This document shows, one piece after another, positions 49,370 to 60,600 of a stretch of 64,000 nucleotides of DNA. The position numbers and the translations under genes were made by a program. Location of the stretch: positions 1,345,201-1,409,200 of the forward strand of contig VFFE01007030.1 of assembly GCA_008921705.1 (NCBI GenBank). The letters are read 5' to 3'. The stretch's first letter is position 1. The number at the start of each line of letters is the position of its first letter. The notes below the pieces were generated by a model. The model ran no database searches, was not told where the DNA came from, and worked only from the letters and a program-made list of their open reading frames with translations. This DNA comes from Burhinus oedicnemus (taxonomy: Eukaryota > Chordata > Aves > Charadriiformes > Burhinidae).

Positions 49370-50499
49370 TTTTTTTTTAAGTATAGTTAAGTCAGCTGTT
49401 GAAAATTTCAGTTTGTCTCTGTCTAGACCTGCTTTGTCCCAGACATGAAAGTTACAAGCAACTTACAACAAGTAAACCTCTAACTTCCTGTAAATCTGTT
49501 TAATTAGTGTAAAACAGAGATAGGCATTCACAAAGACTTCCTGACTAGAGCAATTTGCAGCTACAGGTAAGGCAAGCAACAGAAAAAGAAGTCAAATACA
49601 GAATGTTGGCACACAAATACAAAGTTGTCAGAAATATGCATGTGTGGCTAACAATGTGTTTCTAGGAGAAGGTGAATAAGCCTGGCTTCCTTGAATAGTC
49701 TGTGAAAAACACTATGGGAATGAGGGAAAAAGAGAGTTCAGGCTAGAGGGACTGGCAAAATAAATACAAAAATAACACAAGGAAGTTGATTATACTGGAA
49801 ATGTGTTCAGTGTGGTCTAACAGGGTAAGAGTAGATGGTCTAACAGTAAAACAATGGAATTATCAGTTATTCTGCATTTGAAGAGAATGGTATGTTTTCA
49901 GCAAAAGTGAAATAAATAAAACTCTGAGGAGGAAAAAAATAGTTTTTAACTGTGAAAGTGCAGTGCATAGTGGTTACAAAAGATAAGGGAAGAATTTGAC
50001 AAAAGGTGAAAAATTCCTGTATTTTATATAGTGACTAGAAAGTCACAGCACTCTAGAAATCAGCAGCAAATCCTGTCCTATTTTGCACAGTTAGCATATC
50101 ATCAACAGCATCTTATTCTGCAGGAGTAGCTTCTCCATAGCACTGGGCACTTATTTTTTCAGATATTAGAGGGTACCTATTTAGAGGCTGTTTAAGGGAC
50201 CTGCTCCATTTCCAAACTGCTGCCAAAGAGAAAGTGAGGTGAAATGATAGCTTCTGACACAGAACTGAAATATGTTTAGTAAATCTTTGTGGAGCTTTAA
50301 AAATAATTTCCCCCTTCTGTGAAAGTTATGTTCAAGATGGAAAGCAAGGGTTTTTCTGCCAGGAGCCAAAGCATGGTGAAGATTTACAGAAGTGTCAAAA
50401 TCAGATTTCCCTAAAAAGTGATGCATCAGCCTGTATATGGTCCACAAACTGAGAATCAAATCCAACTGAGATAATTTAAAATACCACGAGACAGAAAAA

Positions 50500-50929
50500 T
50501 TAATGTTCTAGTTGCTGGATGTGATGGAGTATATCCAGTGATAAGCCCAGTTGCTCTACTAGCCAAATAGTCTGCTTTTTAACCCAAGCAAGGGTTGACC
50601 TTTCAGGATCTGTGCAGAGTTCTGCCTTGCTGTGCTCAGACTGCAAGGAACCAACCTCACCATTATTTCTACAAATGTTTTCACCAAAGCTGCCAACATC
50701 TTTGTGTTCTCCAGCTTTAATTTCATTGTACTCTGTCCCAGCTGGAGGTGTGTGATTCAGGTCCATGTCCTGAACAGAATCTAAAATGTGTCTGAGATGT
50801 GGCTGTTGTTGGATAGAATCCAGATACTTAAGCACATCTTCTTCATGCTTTCCAATCACGTCGAGAAGATTATTTATCTTACTTAAGGCAGAATCATGTC
50901 CATTAAGATGACACCAGGATAACAGAGCA
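50500..50929 (-). CDS. YAE1: YAE1 last coding exon
   Basis: Acceptor TTCACTTTTCAG. Starts ALLSWCHLNGHDSALSKINN and LLDVIGKHEEDVLKYL, matching human ALLSWCHLHNNNSTLINKINNLLDAVG. The middle is variable and the C-terminal QLGLSLDILHHIQ is conserved. Stop TAA at 50500-50502. Confidence 0.96.
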
Positions 50930-53201
50930 CTGAAAAGTGAAGAACAGAAAAAAAAAGTGATTACATGTATCCACACAGACTTCCAGTGGCTGAAGGGGGA
51001 TAGCAACACGACAAGCTGTCTATACCATATAAATGTATGTATGTTTCTTTCACTGTTTCTGGGAAATCCAAGCAGTAGAACTGAACATTAAGCTTAAAGA
51101 TGTAGATTCAGATAATTTTCAAAGAGCAACTGAAAGACAATTTCTAAGAACGATCGCTCTGCACCCAGGTAGGCAATTCCCTGTATTCAAGACCTGAGAA
51201 TTCTCAGGTTGCTCACTTTGGACAGAATCACAATGCACTTCTTTTTTAATTTAAACAAACCAAAAACTGCATGCACATTCCCTCCATATACACACTCCAC
51301 AAGCATGCGACCTTAAAAAGTTTGTAACTTACTTCAGGGTTCCTCTGAACTGGCCGCAGGTAACCATCAGCTCAGCACCATGTCTATAACCTTGATTGAA
51401 GCCTTCCTGGAGTGCAAGTTCTTTCCCAGCCTCAATTCCATCCCTATAGCCTTCCTATAATAGAAGTGGTGAAACAGGTTGCTCACAATGTGAAAAATTT
51501 GACCTATGACAATTTCATAATAAAAAAGTTTGAACAAGTATTCAGTCTCTTAAATTACAGCTTCTAGGTTTGAACATCCTCCCAGCTACACCCCCACTGC
51601 CAAACCAAAACATCCTTTTTGCAGTGTATTATGATTTATTGACTTGTAAGATCCAGTTCTTTCCCAAAAGGATGCCCAGAAAGGTCAGAAAATGAGAAAA
51701 GTATTTTTAGAAACATCAAAAAACAAGACAAATCTGCAGAAAAGCATGCTTGCTTTTGTGATGACTAAATCCCATATGAAAAATTCCTGTAAGAATAGCT
51801 TCATAATTTTCTAGACATTTAAAAATAGATAGGCTGCAAAACCTCCCCTTTAGCAGAGGTACTCTCCTATCTGTAATCCATCTACCTGTTTTCACAAAAC
51901 TAATTATTGAGCCTTGCTACTCTATTTGCTGGATCTCACTCAATTCAAGAGTCACACGTGGAAAAAAGATGGCGACGTGAAGTGAATCACATATACACAT
52001 AACATTGTGATTGCTTTCTGTAAGAAACAGCTAATGATTGTAATGCAAATTAATTTCTTTATATTCTACTCACATGACCACATAATGTAGAATAATTCCT
52101 AACTTTTTCCACACCAAAATTGCAAGTTGTAAGACTGAAAACTTCTATTTGCTCATGAGAGAAGAAAACTGGTCGCCTTGCTAGAGAAATAGCTGGGAAC
52201 AAGAATATTTCTTTATTTTGCCCAACATACAGCTCTAGCCTCAATAACATTTTATGGTTTTGCAGTATCTACTCGTAAAATACCAGCAGGATTAGTGTAA
52301 GAACACTAAACAGCCCCTTAAGAAAACCAGTCTTTTCAAGGGACTCAGATGCAGGAAACTTTTCCTTGGAGAATAATACAACAGCTCTATTGTAATAACC
52401 TTCCCCATCAACGGCCTACACAACAGCTTCCATTCATGTTCTTCAGCCAAATGCTGTTCACCCCTGAGCAGATGAGCCCTACTGGCCCCACTCTGAATGA
52501 TAATGTATCTGCTGAAGTAACCTGGGTTTAAGTACTGTAGAATTTCAGGGAGGGAAGGGCTGCGGAAACCCGCTTTCATAAAATATATTTTTTGGTAGGA
52601 GAATAAATACGCAAAGAACTACCCAGACCGCAATGTCCAATTGTGGTTCCACATGGAGTCACACATTTTAAATCTGACTGATAAAGAACTCTACTTAAAA
52701 ACTCAAACATCTCATATGTCTTTATTAGCACTGTTTGGCTGTGTTGCCCTACGTTTACTAGTGGTATACCTACAAGTATGTAGCAAATAGTTTGCATCAG
52801 AATTTAGCACTGCCTTTTACAAATACACATGGTTGTACAGAGGGAGCCAATGTCTTTTGGTAAAATAGTACTTTCCTCTGATAACTACTAGGGTGGAGTT
52901 TCTGTAAAATCCTGCTACATTTTCCTGGCATTCAGAAGAAACAATAACTTTTAAGCAGCCACTCTTAGTTCTCCCTTTAAATCAGCCATATGTATATCAA
53001 GGTATGTATCAGTAAATCTAAAATGGTTAAAAAACCTATTATATCATTGTTATAGAAATACCTTCAATCTTTTTTTCATGGTGCTGTTCCACTCTTTATG
53101 TAGTAGATACATCTCATCTGCATCTTCATCAAATATATCCTCACAGGATCGGCTAACTGCAACTTGTACCCAGGACATAACAGCAGCGATGACTATGGCC
53201 T
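50500..53201 (-). CDS. YAE1: YAE1 maturation factor of ABCE1 (span of three coding exons)
   Basis: Coding exons on the minus strand at 53062-53178, 51333-51454 and 50500-50929 give a 222-residue protein (human about 226). It opens MSWVQVAVSRSCEDIFDEDA, like human MSWVQAASL...VFDEEADE. It carries the glycine-every-fourth-residue region in exon 2 and ends LVEQLGLSLDILHHIQQLEH, like human LVKQLGLSVDVLQHLKQL. YAE1 with ORAOV1/LTO1 forms a cytosolic adaptor that recruits the ABC protein ABCE1 to the late cytosolic Fe-S assembly targeting complex. The gene runs in the same direction as RALA, as in human, and convergent with the MED1-like gene. All splice phases agree. Confidence 0.96.
51333..51454 (-). 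CDS. YAE1: YAE1 second coding exon (deca-GX3 region)
   Basis: Starts EGYRDGIEAGKELALQEGFN and continues QGYRHGAELMVTCGQFRGTL. Glycine stands at every fourth position ten times in register, except Ala in the fourth unit and Met in the eighth. Human YAE1 departs at the same two places (Thr, Ile). This is the deca-GX3 motif characteristic of the Yae1/Lto1 family. Donor CTGAA|GTAAGT. Confidence 0.97.
53062..53201 (-). CDS. YAE1: YAE1 first coding exon
   Basis: ATG at 53176-53178. 39 residues, including IFDEDADEMYLLHKEWNS. The donor is AAG|GTATTT. An acceptor (CTACATAAACAG) lies 23 bases before the ATG, at 53202, so the 5' UTR continues in a separate upstream exon, probably in the CpG island. Confidence 0.94.
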
Positions 53202-54274
53202 CTGTTTATGTAGTAAAAAAATACTGAAAAACTCTCAAAAGTCCTTCTGGCTAAGTGTCAGATTAGAAGCATAGACAAAAAATGTGAGTTCTGAAAAGAA
53301 GTCATGTACAGAGCTGATTATTCAACCTGTACATTCATTTCCACGTGGAAAACTGTTTACCATCTGGGTGCATCTGTGAAGAGAAGACAGTCAGATCGCC
53401 ACTAAGTAAAGCAACTTCTGTAATTTATGAGGACAACTTAAGACAGTAGTTTCTTCCCTTCTTTTGGCAGTGACACGCATATGCACGTCAAATTAGCATT
53501 TCTAAATGTTGCTAGTACACGAACAGCAGGCAGGAACAACTTTATGACTTGATTCTGATAGCAGCTGACAAACAGCCCCATACAGCCTCCACGTGATGCG
53601 TTAAGTTATATGCATAGGTAATTGCTTGCAGAGTTAGTAACTGGCAAGCATTTTCACTTTTGATTTTCAGTTTTCTGGTTACGCCAAATACTTCGGCATC
53701 TTATAAATCTTAAGTAGAAATATTCCTTTATATTTTGAATGAAGAATTAGCTGGTTCTACTGCAGAACGAAGAAGGCATAATCAGATTATTTCATCTTTT
53801 CCACGGAAAAAAGCCTTAAGAGGCCACTCACAGCTAATTCATTGCATTAGTGAGAATTCTTACAACCCACAAATGCTGTTTCTTGCATAGGCGCCGACGG
53901 CTCTCAGGGACCCGAGGGCCGCAAGAGCCATTCCGTGCTCGGTCGCGCTGCTTTTCCTGGGACACAACCGGCTGGAGTCCCGCAGCCTGCGGGCTCCCTC
54001 CCTGCGGCGGGCCAGAGCTGCACCCCACCGGCCCCACACCCTGCCCAAACCCCCGCCGAGCCCACAGGCCCCCCGCCGCTGCCCCGGCCAGGCCCCGACC
54101 TGCCATTTCACGGCCGGCCGCTCAGCCCGGCAGGCGCCCAGCTCCCCACAAGGGGCTGCGCTGCGGGGAACCTTCCGTCTCCCCGATCTGGCGGCAGGCA
54201 CAGCCTCCCCTCGCCTCTGCCGGCTGGTAGCCGCGACCCCGCCGCCAGCCCAGCCCCGCACCCCGTCCCCTCAC
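53202..54274 (-). other. YAE1: Probable 5' leader intron of YAE1
   Basis: Sequence between the acceptor before the YAE1 ATG exon and a donor-like CTGTG|GTGAGG in the CpG island. The right part is GC-rich, the left part ordinary. Open frames here are GC artefacts. Confidence 0.5.
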
Positions 54275-54321
54275 CACAGCCGTCGCGCCACCGCGCTCCA
54301 CCACTCGCTGAGGGCCGCCAT
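54275..54321 (-). other. Possible YAE1 leader exon end with short upstream ORF
   Basis: On the minus strand an AAGATGGCGGC element supplies an ATG at 54319-54321, followed by 15 open codons (MAALSEWWSAVARRL) to the donor at 54275. Spliced to the acceptor at 53202, the next bases complete TGA, so it would be a 15-codon upstream ORF ending before the YAE1 start. Inferred, not proven. Confidence 0.4.
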
Positions 54322-54491
54322 CTTGACTGAGGGCAAACTGACTTCACTGCCGTCGGAAACAATAGGGGAGCAGCAGCCATGTTGGCCGAGGGCAATTTCC
54401 GCGGGGGCCGCAGGTAAGCAGACGCCATCTTAACCAGCAGCCCCGTGGCTTCAAAGCCCGTCTGAGACACTGGAGGCGGGCGGCCATCTTG
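54314..54491. promoter_or_regulatory. Four spaced YY1-like motifs
   Basis: GCCGCCATCTTG (54314), AGCCATGTTGG (54374), GACGCCATCTT (54421), CGGCCATCTTG (54481). The CCAT cores are 59, 48 and 59 bases apart. Copies 1, 3 and 4 match the YY1 consensus AAnATGGCsGC in reverse; copy 2 has G in place of C. YY1 sites of this orientation often lie at or just after transcription starts of housekeeping genes. Confidence 0.65.
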
Positions 54492-54699
54492 AGTGCGGGC
54501 GCAGCCTCGCATCCTCCTCAAGGAGGCGGGACGGGGTGGCCGGGCCGCTGGGCCTTCCTGCCTGCCGAGGGGTGGGAGTTGGTGCAGGAGACCGGGCGGT
54601 TGCGAGGGAAGGAGCTATAACTGTGAACCCCTCTCCCGGCTCTCCAGAGTGAGGGGCGTGTGGCTGCCCCAGGCCTTCCACAGTGCCCTCAGGCCAACC

Positions 54700-57600
54700 C
54701 CGGGGGGACCGCATTGCCCGAGACGTGTGTTCCCTGGGACACACAGGCTTTGTCCTCTTTTCAGTCATAAATTGTAGAATTAAAAAAAAAAAAATCTGCC
54801 TTGTTGGCTTCTGAATCCTCAAGGTCCTTGTGTGTCAGGCATGCCCTTAAGCTGTTCTTTACAAGATTTAGGCATTACAATAATAAAGGCTTTTTAATAT
54901 GAAAGGTGCTGGCAGGAGTCAAGTGGTTCGTCGCTTCCTTCTATTAGAGAAAACAGAAATACCCTTTTGACATAAATACAACAGAATAATGTGTTTTTCT
55001 CAATGCTGTGTTTGGCTTATGAGCAAAAGTTTAAAGTTGGTTAATCTTCATAAACATCCTATGCACCAACCTTGAATTCAAGTTGTATGTTTCTCCAAAT
55101 TGCCAACTCCTGTTACAGTAAATGCCGTCATGTAGAGAGCTCTTCTGCGGGTCCCTGAGAGGGAGCACGTTTGCTCCTCGTGTGGAGAGGCTGATTCCCC
55201 ATTTACCAGGCTGGCCATGGTGCCACACTCAACCCCCGGCGACTGCCAGGTGTCCCACAGATGGCTGGTGAGATTCATTACAGCAGGGCTAGGGACACTG
55301 CTGGGGATGACAGCAGAGCCTGTCCTTACACTGCAGGTACTGAGAGATGAACGATCGTGTGCTGCGACTCACGTAGCCATGGCACTCTCATTCCCCTTGT
55401 CCATTTTGTTTTGCAGAGAGACAGCCTGTCCTCCTGCTCGGACACTGACTGCTGGTTGCACGCTGAGGTATGAGTGGCCAAGTAACCCAAATCTGTGTAG
55501 AAACTGGCATGTCTGGATGAAATAACACTGGTCCCTCTGCATGGCCAGAACTGTGCATATCTGTTCCTCAGCAGTTACTGTACATGTCCATGACTGCTGA
55601 TTTCCTAGCCCAGTTTTATCACTACCAGCTCCTGCCTGGTAGAGCCTTATTTAGCTAGCTCTGCCATTTTTTTAAAAAGGCAACAGTGCTGAATATAGCC
55701 CACATGCACAAATGCATAGTCACGGAAAAGCCTTCTAGCAACAGAAACTCGTGACCCTCATGAACGGTCATAATGGCACTACTAAACCTGGGTTAACCCT
55801 TTGCTTATCATCTTGCACTCTGTCCCCTCAGCCTCTTGTTCTTCTGGAAAAGATACACAGGTAATGGCTGAGGGGCACTGTGAGTTTCCCAAATTCACAC
55901 TATCTCAGTTTAAATGTCTTACATTTACCAAAGTTAATCATTCCACACAGATTTTTGTTTAACATAAGTGCTTATAACCATGAGAAACAAGGAAGAAAGC
56001 TCATATTCCCACCCCTTTCTCTTAGTAGTTGTGGGTGGATAATTTCGTGAATCATATTGTATACGTAGAGCAGCATTGTTGGGTTATGAAGTGCAGTTGC
56101 AACTTGAACACAAGTTGATTGTATGCTGATAGCCTTGACAGGGCTGCTGACAGGGCTTGAGGGTGAGGTGTAGTGCCTCAGGGTGTGTTTGTTTTCCACA
56201 CCTATGTGTGTTCTAAATAAAGCAGTGTCTGTATATTATGGTGACGCATTGTAATGACACATGCCAAAGGATCAAAACACGGGAACAATATTTCACAGGC
56301 TACAAAACAGCTCTGGCATTTTTGCAGAATAAAGAAAAGTTACTTGAAAATATGAAAAACGAAGTAGTAGTTGATTTGTGACCCATTGTAAAGTTTGTCA
56401 CTGCCATATCTAAGATTAAAAACTTCCTAATTTTAGGTTTATGGTATCTATTATACCAAATGTACCTCTGATCCATGAACATGCTTGGCTCAGCAGTTAC
56501 TCCCTGCATACCTGGAGTACTGGGGAGAGGTTCCAGAGGGGCCAGTATACAGTCATGCAGAGCTTAGGACTACCAAGGCGTTGCAGGAGATCATTACAAA
56601 GAATTTATATCGGTTTCATCTTAGCAGTAAGGTTTGCCGTTAAGCAATCAGCCACAAGTGATTGCCAAAAGTAAAATATATGACCATAGTGGCATGGGCT
56701 GCTCCTTTACACCTTTATTACTGTAGATAAGGCTTCAGATAAAGCATTGCTTCCATTCAGATCATTATTACACACTCTTGTCTTTCAGTCATCAGTGCTT
56801 CAAACCCAAACTGACAGGAGCAGCCAATGGATTTTGTCATAACGCACAAAGAATGCCTCAAGATTTCAAGCTTCTTTGAAGGGCGGTTGATTACTATAGC
56901 CAGGACTTGTGCTGTGTATGGGCTACTCTGTGGGGCAGGATGATCACATTCTCATTAGGGCAATTTCTATTGTGTACTGCTGTCTCTGGTGGAGTTGAGC
57001 TAAGGCTTGTGAAGGGCCCAGGGCAGAGGACTGTTTACACCGTAAGTTATTCTCCAATCATACAATGTTTATTGTCATGCACTGACAGAACCATGTTTCA
57101 CTGCCTCTAGTTTTGGGAGTAATATAATCCTTTTAAGAAATCACAGCTCTTAAATGGTATTTGGATGAATTTCAAGAACACTTAAATCACTGTTCACTTG
57201 TTCTCTGTAGTAAACAAGACTAAAACGTAACGGAAAAGAGTAAGCTATTTAAATGTGAGGAGAATGAAACCCATCAATATTTAATAAAGATGGTATATGC
57301 ATTGTCACCAAACATCGCACAAAGTTTCTGAAGAGCCTTAAACTGTAAGTCCCTTCCAAAATGTGTATTCTGCCTATGGTCAGGTCTGTAGTTTTTTCCA
57401 GGTATGTGGCTCTACTGCCTGGTCAGATTCTAGGCTGTTTTTCTTGAATATGGTGAATAACAAGGCATTGGTAGGACTGCCTACAACAGCAAAAGAAAGA
57501 CATACTCATGCTCATGTGCAGCCTACATCTCTGTCCTGATCTTGGCTCTCTGCATTTTTTCTTTATGTGAGGGGTGGTGGGGTTGTGTACTGCTGGCTTG

Positions 57601-60600
57601 GTGTTGCAATAATAATACAGTGACCTCCAGTGCTTAAATCCTTTGTTTCCAGATCTACCACAGAGAAGGAAATGGTGAGCTAACAGGTTAACTGCAAGGT
57701 CATAGGCTTAATGAAGTTTTAAATATTACAGCTCACAGCACAGGAGACTATAATGACCCTAAATTAAACAAGGGGGTTAAAATAAACCTCTAGGATCAAT
57801 CATTATTACCAGGGCACGGTAATAAACATACATTTCTTTGTTTTCCTATCACATCTCTCATTCAGGATATTAAGGCAATTTACTAGTAAAACCCTATCAC
57901 CCTCTTGTGACGAAGGTAAGTAATACATAGGAATCACTTCCCTGTTTTTGTGAAATCACTTCTCTCTCCTTTAATAACATACGATAATATTATACAGCAC
58001 TTTGAGTCAAAATGTCTTATTTAATGTCAGAAGAAAATGGAAGAATATAGAAGAGAGCTAGAAATTTATTAATATATCAAGGGTGAATGTCTAACATTCA
58101 CTTCAAAGCACCACAGGAGTTTTAATAACCACTTTGTCATTACTTCTCACACAAGTGTTTTCAAGGAGGGGATAGTTTTCTGCCTCTCCCTTCCCCTGTA
58201 TTACCAAAGCACAGAACTTTGATAGTTAAATGTTACAACAGGACAGTTTTCCTACTTGCAGAATAATTACCATTTCAGATCCTGGCAAAAAAAGAAACCT
58301 TTCCTGAATATTCCATGGACTGCCAGCTGTTTGGCTTGTACTGAATTATAAGTAGAAGTGGTTAAGCAAAGGAATAATTCCCTGCCATAGCTCCCCCCCA
58401 CCCTGCTTTCCCCAGGCATGCTTTGAATGTCCCCAGGGAAGCCAAGCTTGCAGTCTGAAAAACGTACTTTGAAGTGTTGTGTACTAAACAGAGGAGCAAG
58501 TACAGTCTATTAACACCAACACAGTTCCCCTCCCTCTGTCATTTTCCTTGGTTTGCTCCTCAAATGAGTGAAATTTGTTGTCCTCAGATGTAGCCCATAT
58601 TTTCATTCTGGAATTTCAATAAAAACTCTAACATTGCAAAAGAGATGGTACGGCTGAGGTCAGAACGAGCTATATACACATTCCAGCTCAAGATTAATGC
58701 TGACAGAACAGAGTGTAATATGGGACTACACTATCCTTTTTAGAATATACAACAGAAAAGCAAGGAAGGAATATTCCTAATTGTCTTCAATCTGTTGACA
58801 GTGAGCTTTTTACATTGTGAAATTCCACATAAACAGAAGAAGATTATGTCAATAAGGACAAGAAAGTGTAATAAATTCTACATTTTAGTTGCGTAGCTGA
58901 ATCGTGTGTCTACTGAAATTGTAGTATCAGTAATGAGTCTGACTGATTTTGTATCGTCAATAAATCAGGCCCCCATAGCTCTGTGACTCAGATATCCTTC
59001 CATAAGATTTTTCTGCCTTATTGGTTACATTTTTTGATGCAGAGCTGCCTTTTTTGTTTGTATCATAATATGCAAATACTTACCATAAATGTAATTGGTT
59101 CAAGGAAAACCCTGTATTCTACTTATGAAATTCCCCAGTGAATTGCATCTCTATTCAAATCAGAGTGGCTTTTTGTCACACTTGTGCCAGCTCTTTTCCT
59201 TTGGCTAAGAGACGAATTGCCCTCTCTGTTTTATCCCTTGTATAAACTCAGGCAAATGATGAAAAACTGCAGGAATAGCAGCTGTACAATGCTGATCCAA
59301 TTGTCTGAAGTGAATAGAACTGCTAGGAGGCATAAAACTTGCGGAGTGCACTGATTTCTTTGGCACCTGAAACCATGAGAAAACAATTGTTTCAGTGACA
59401 ATGCACAGTTTCTGAAAGGTTGAGGTTATGACAAGGGTGGTTAAATGGTGGCTTTTGAATTGCATGTGGATTGTGAACAGTTCCAGTACAGCATGTATGC
59501 CATATCTGCAGCATATAATTGGTTGTTTGGCTGTGCTAGCACAAAGGCTGCTGGGCAATTCATATCTTCAGCTGTGGAAGAAAGTGAGCTGGCATCGCTG
59601 GGCCTCTTGGGACCCAGCTATGCACTGGGGCTGGCTCCCTCCCGCAGGGAGCTACGGCCCCCTGCAGAGCCACTGTCACCTGTGAACTGCTACCGGAGCT
59701 CTCTGAGGAGGGCCCTGCTAGGTGAGAGAAAGCAATTGCCCAGGACAGCGTATTGCTGGACACAGCAAAATGTTTATGTCCCTTTTGCCCATTTTTACCT
59801 TACGACTGCTGCTGCAGCCAGGTGGGGTGTTAGATGTTACTGCATTGCCCCTGGCAGGGCAGTTGGGCAGTGACTTTCCCTACTCCTAGCTCCTCTCTTC
59901 TTTCATTCTTAGTCCTACGCTCTTAACCAACACTGGAGGAGCAAGTAACACTTTGCTTACAGCTCTAGCTCTGAGTTATGCTCAGCTACCTGGAGGTGAT
60001 GGCATGTAGCTAAATGCTCAGGAATTTATTCTCCTGCCTTCCCTTGAATGTTGATCTTACCACTTTCCTGGGTTACTTTTTCAGACCAGCAAGTGCAGGT
60101 ACACTCATCTTTCACAATTATCATCGGTCAGTGGAAGGTGCTATCTTCAATAGCAACTGCAGGGGTCATGCAGCTAACAGAACAGGGAATTTGACATTTA
60201 AACAAGACAAACCATTGCACATGGCATGTCTTGAATATTACTCACTAGTCGGGAAAAGACTGAGCATGGTTACTCATAGTTACTTCAAATTTATTTCACA
60301 GGACTTAACTATATACATTTACATGCAGTTACTTTGCCATTGTATTTTGCTCAGGAACAAACAAAGGCAGTTCATCTGACCCAACAGTAAACCACCATCT
60401 AAACAAGTAACATCAGGTACTTTTTTTCATTGAATTATTGTGGTCAGTATCTGTCACCCTGACTTATGCTGAGAAGCACATTGCTATTCAGGTAGTTATT
60501 GATTTCTGTGGGTTTGCACTCCGGGTAACGAAGTTCTCAGTGTGCAGGATCACAGAGAAGATGAAATTTCTCATCAAATTTTCAGCAGCAGAAGACTTGC

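Larger units (their letters stand above)
53885..54680. promoter_or_regulatory. CpG island: YAE1 promoter region, possibly divergent
   Basis: About 800 bp of CpG-rich sequence upstream of YAE1. Contains four YY1-like CCATCTT/CCATGTT motifs (54314-54325, 54374-54384, 54421-54431, 54481-54491) and plausible splice donors on both strands (minus at 54274/54275, plus at 54413/54414). Confidence 0.85.

Noticed and set aside
53834..54822. Several 90-137 codon open frames on both strands near the YAE1 promoter
   Set aside because: Same cause: GC-rich promoter sequence. No domain, and they overlap in opposing frames.
59445..59873. 142-codon open frame in intergenic DNA
   Set aside because: No recognisable motif, no splice or conservation support, and an overlapping 117-codon frame lies on the other strand. 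Likely chance.
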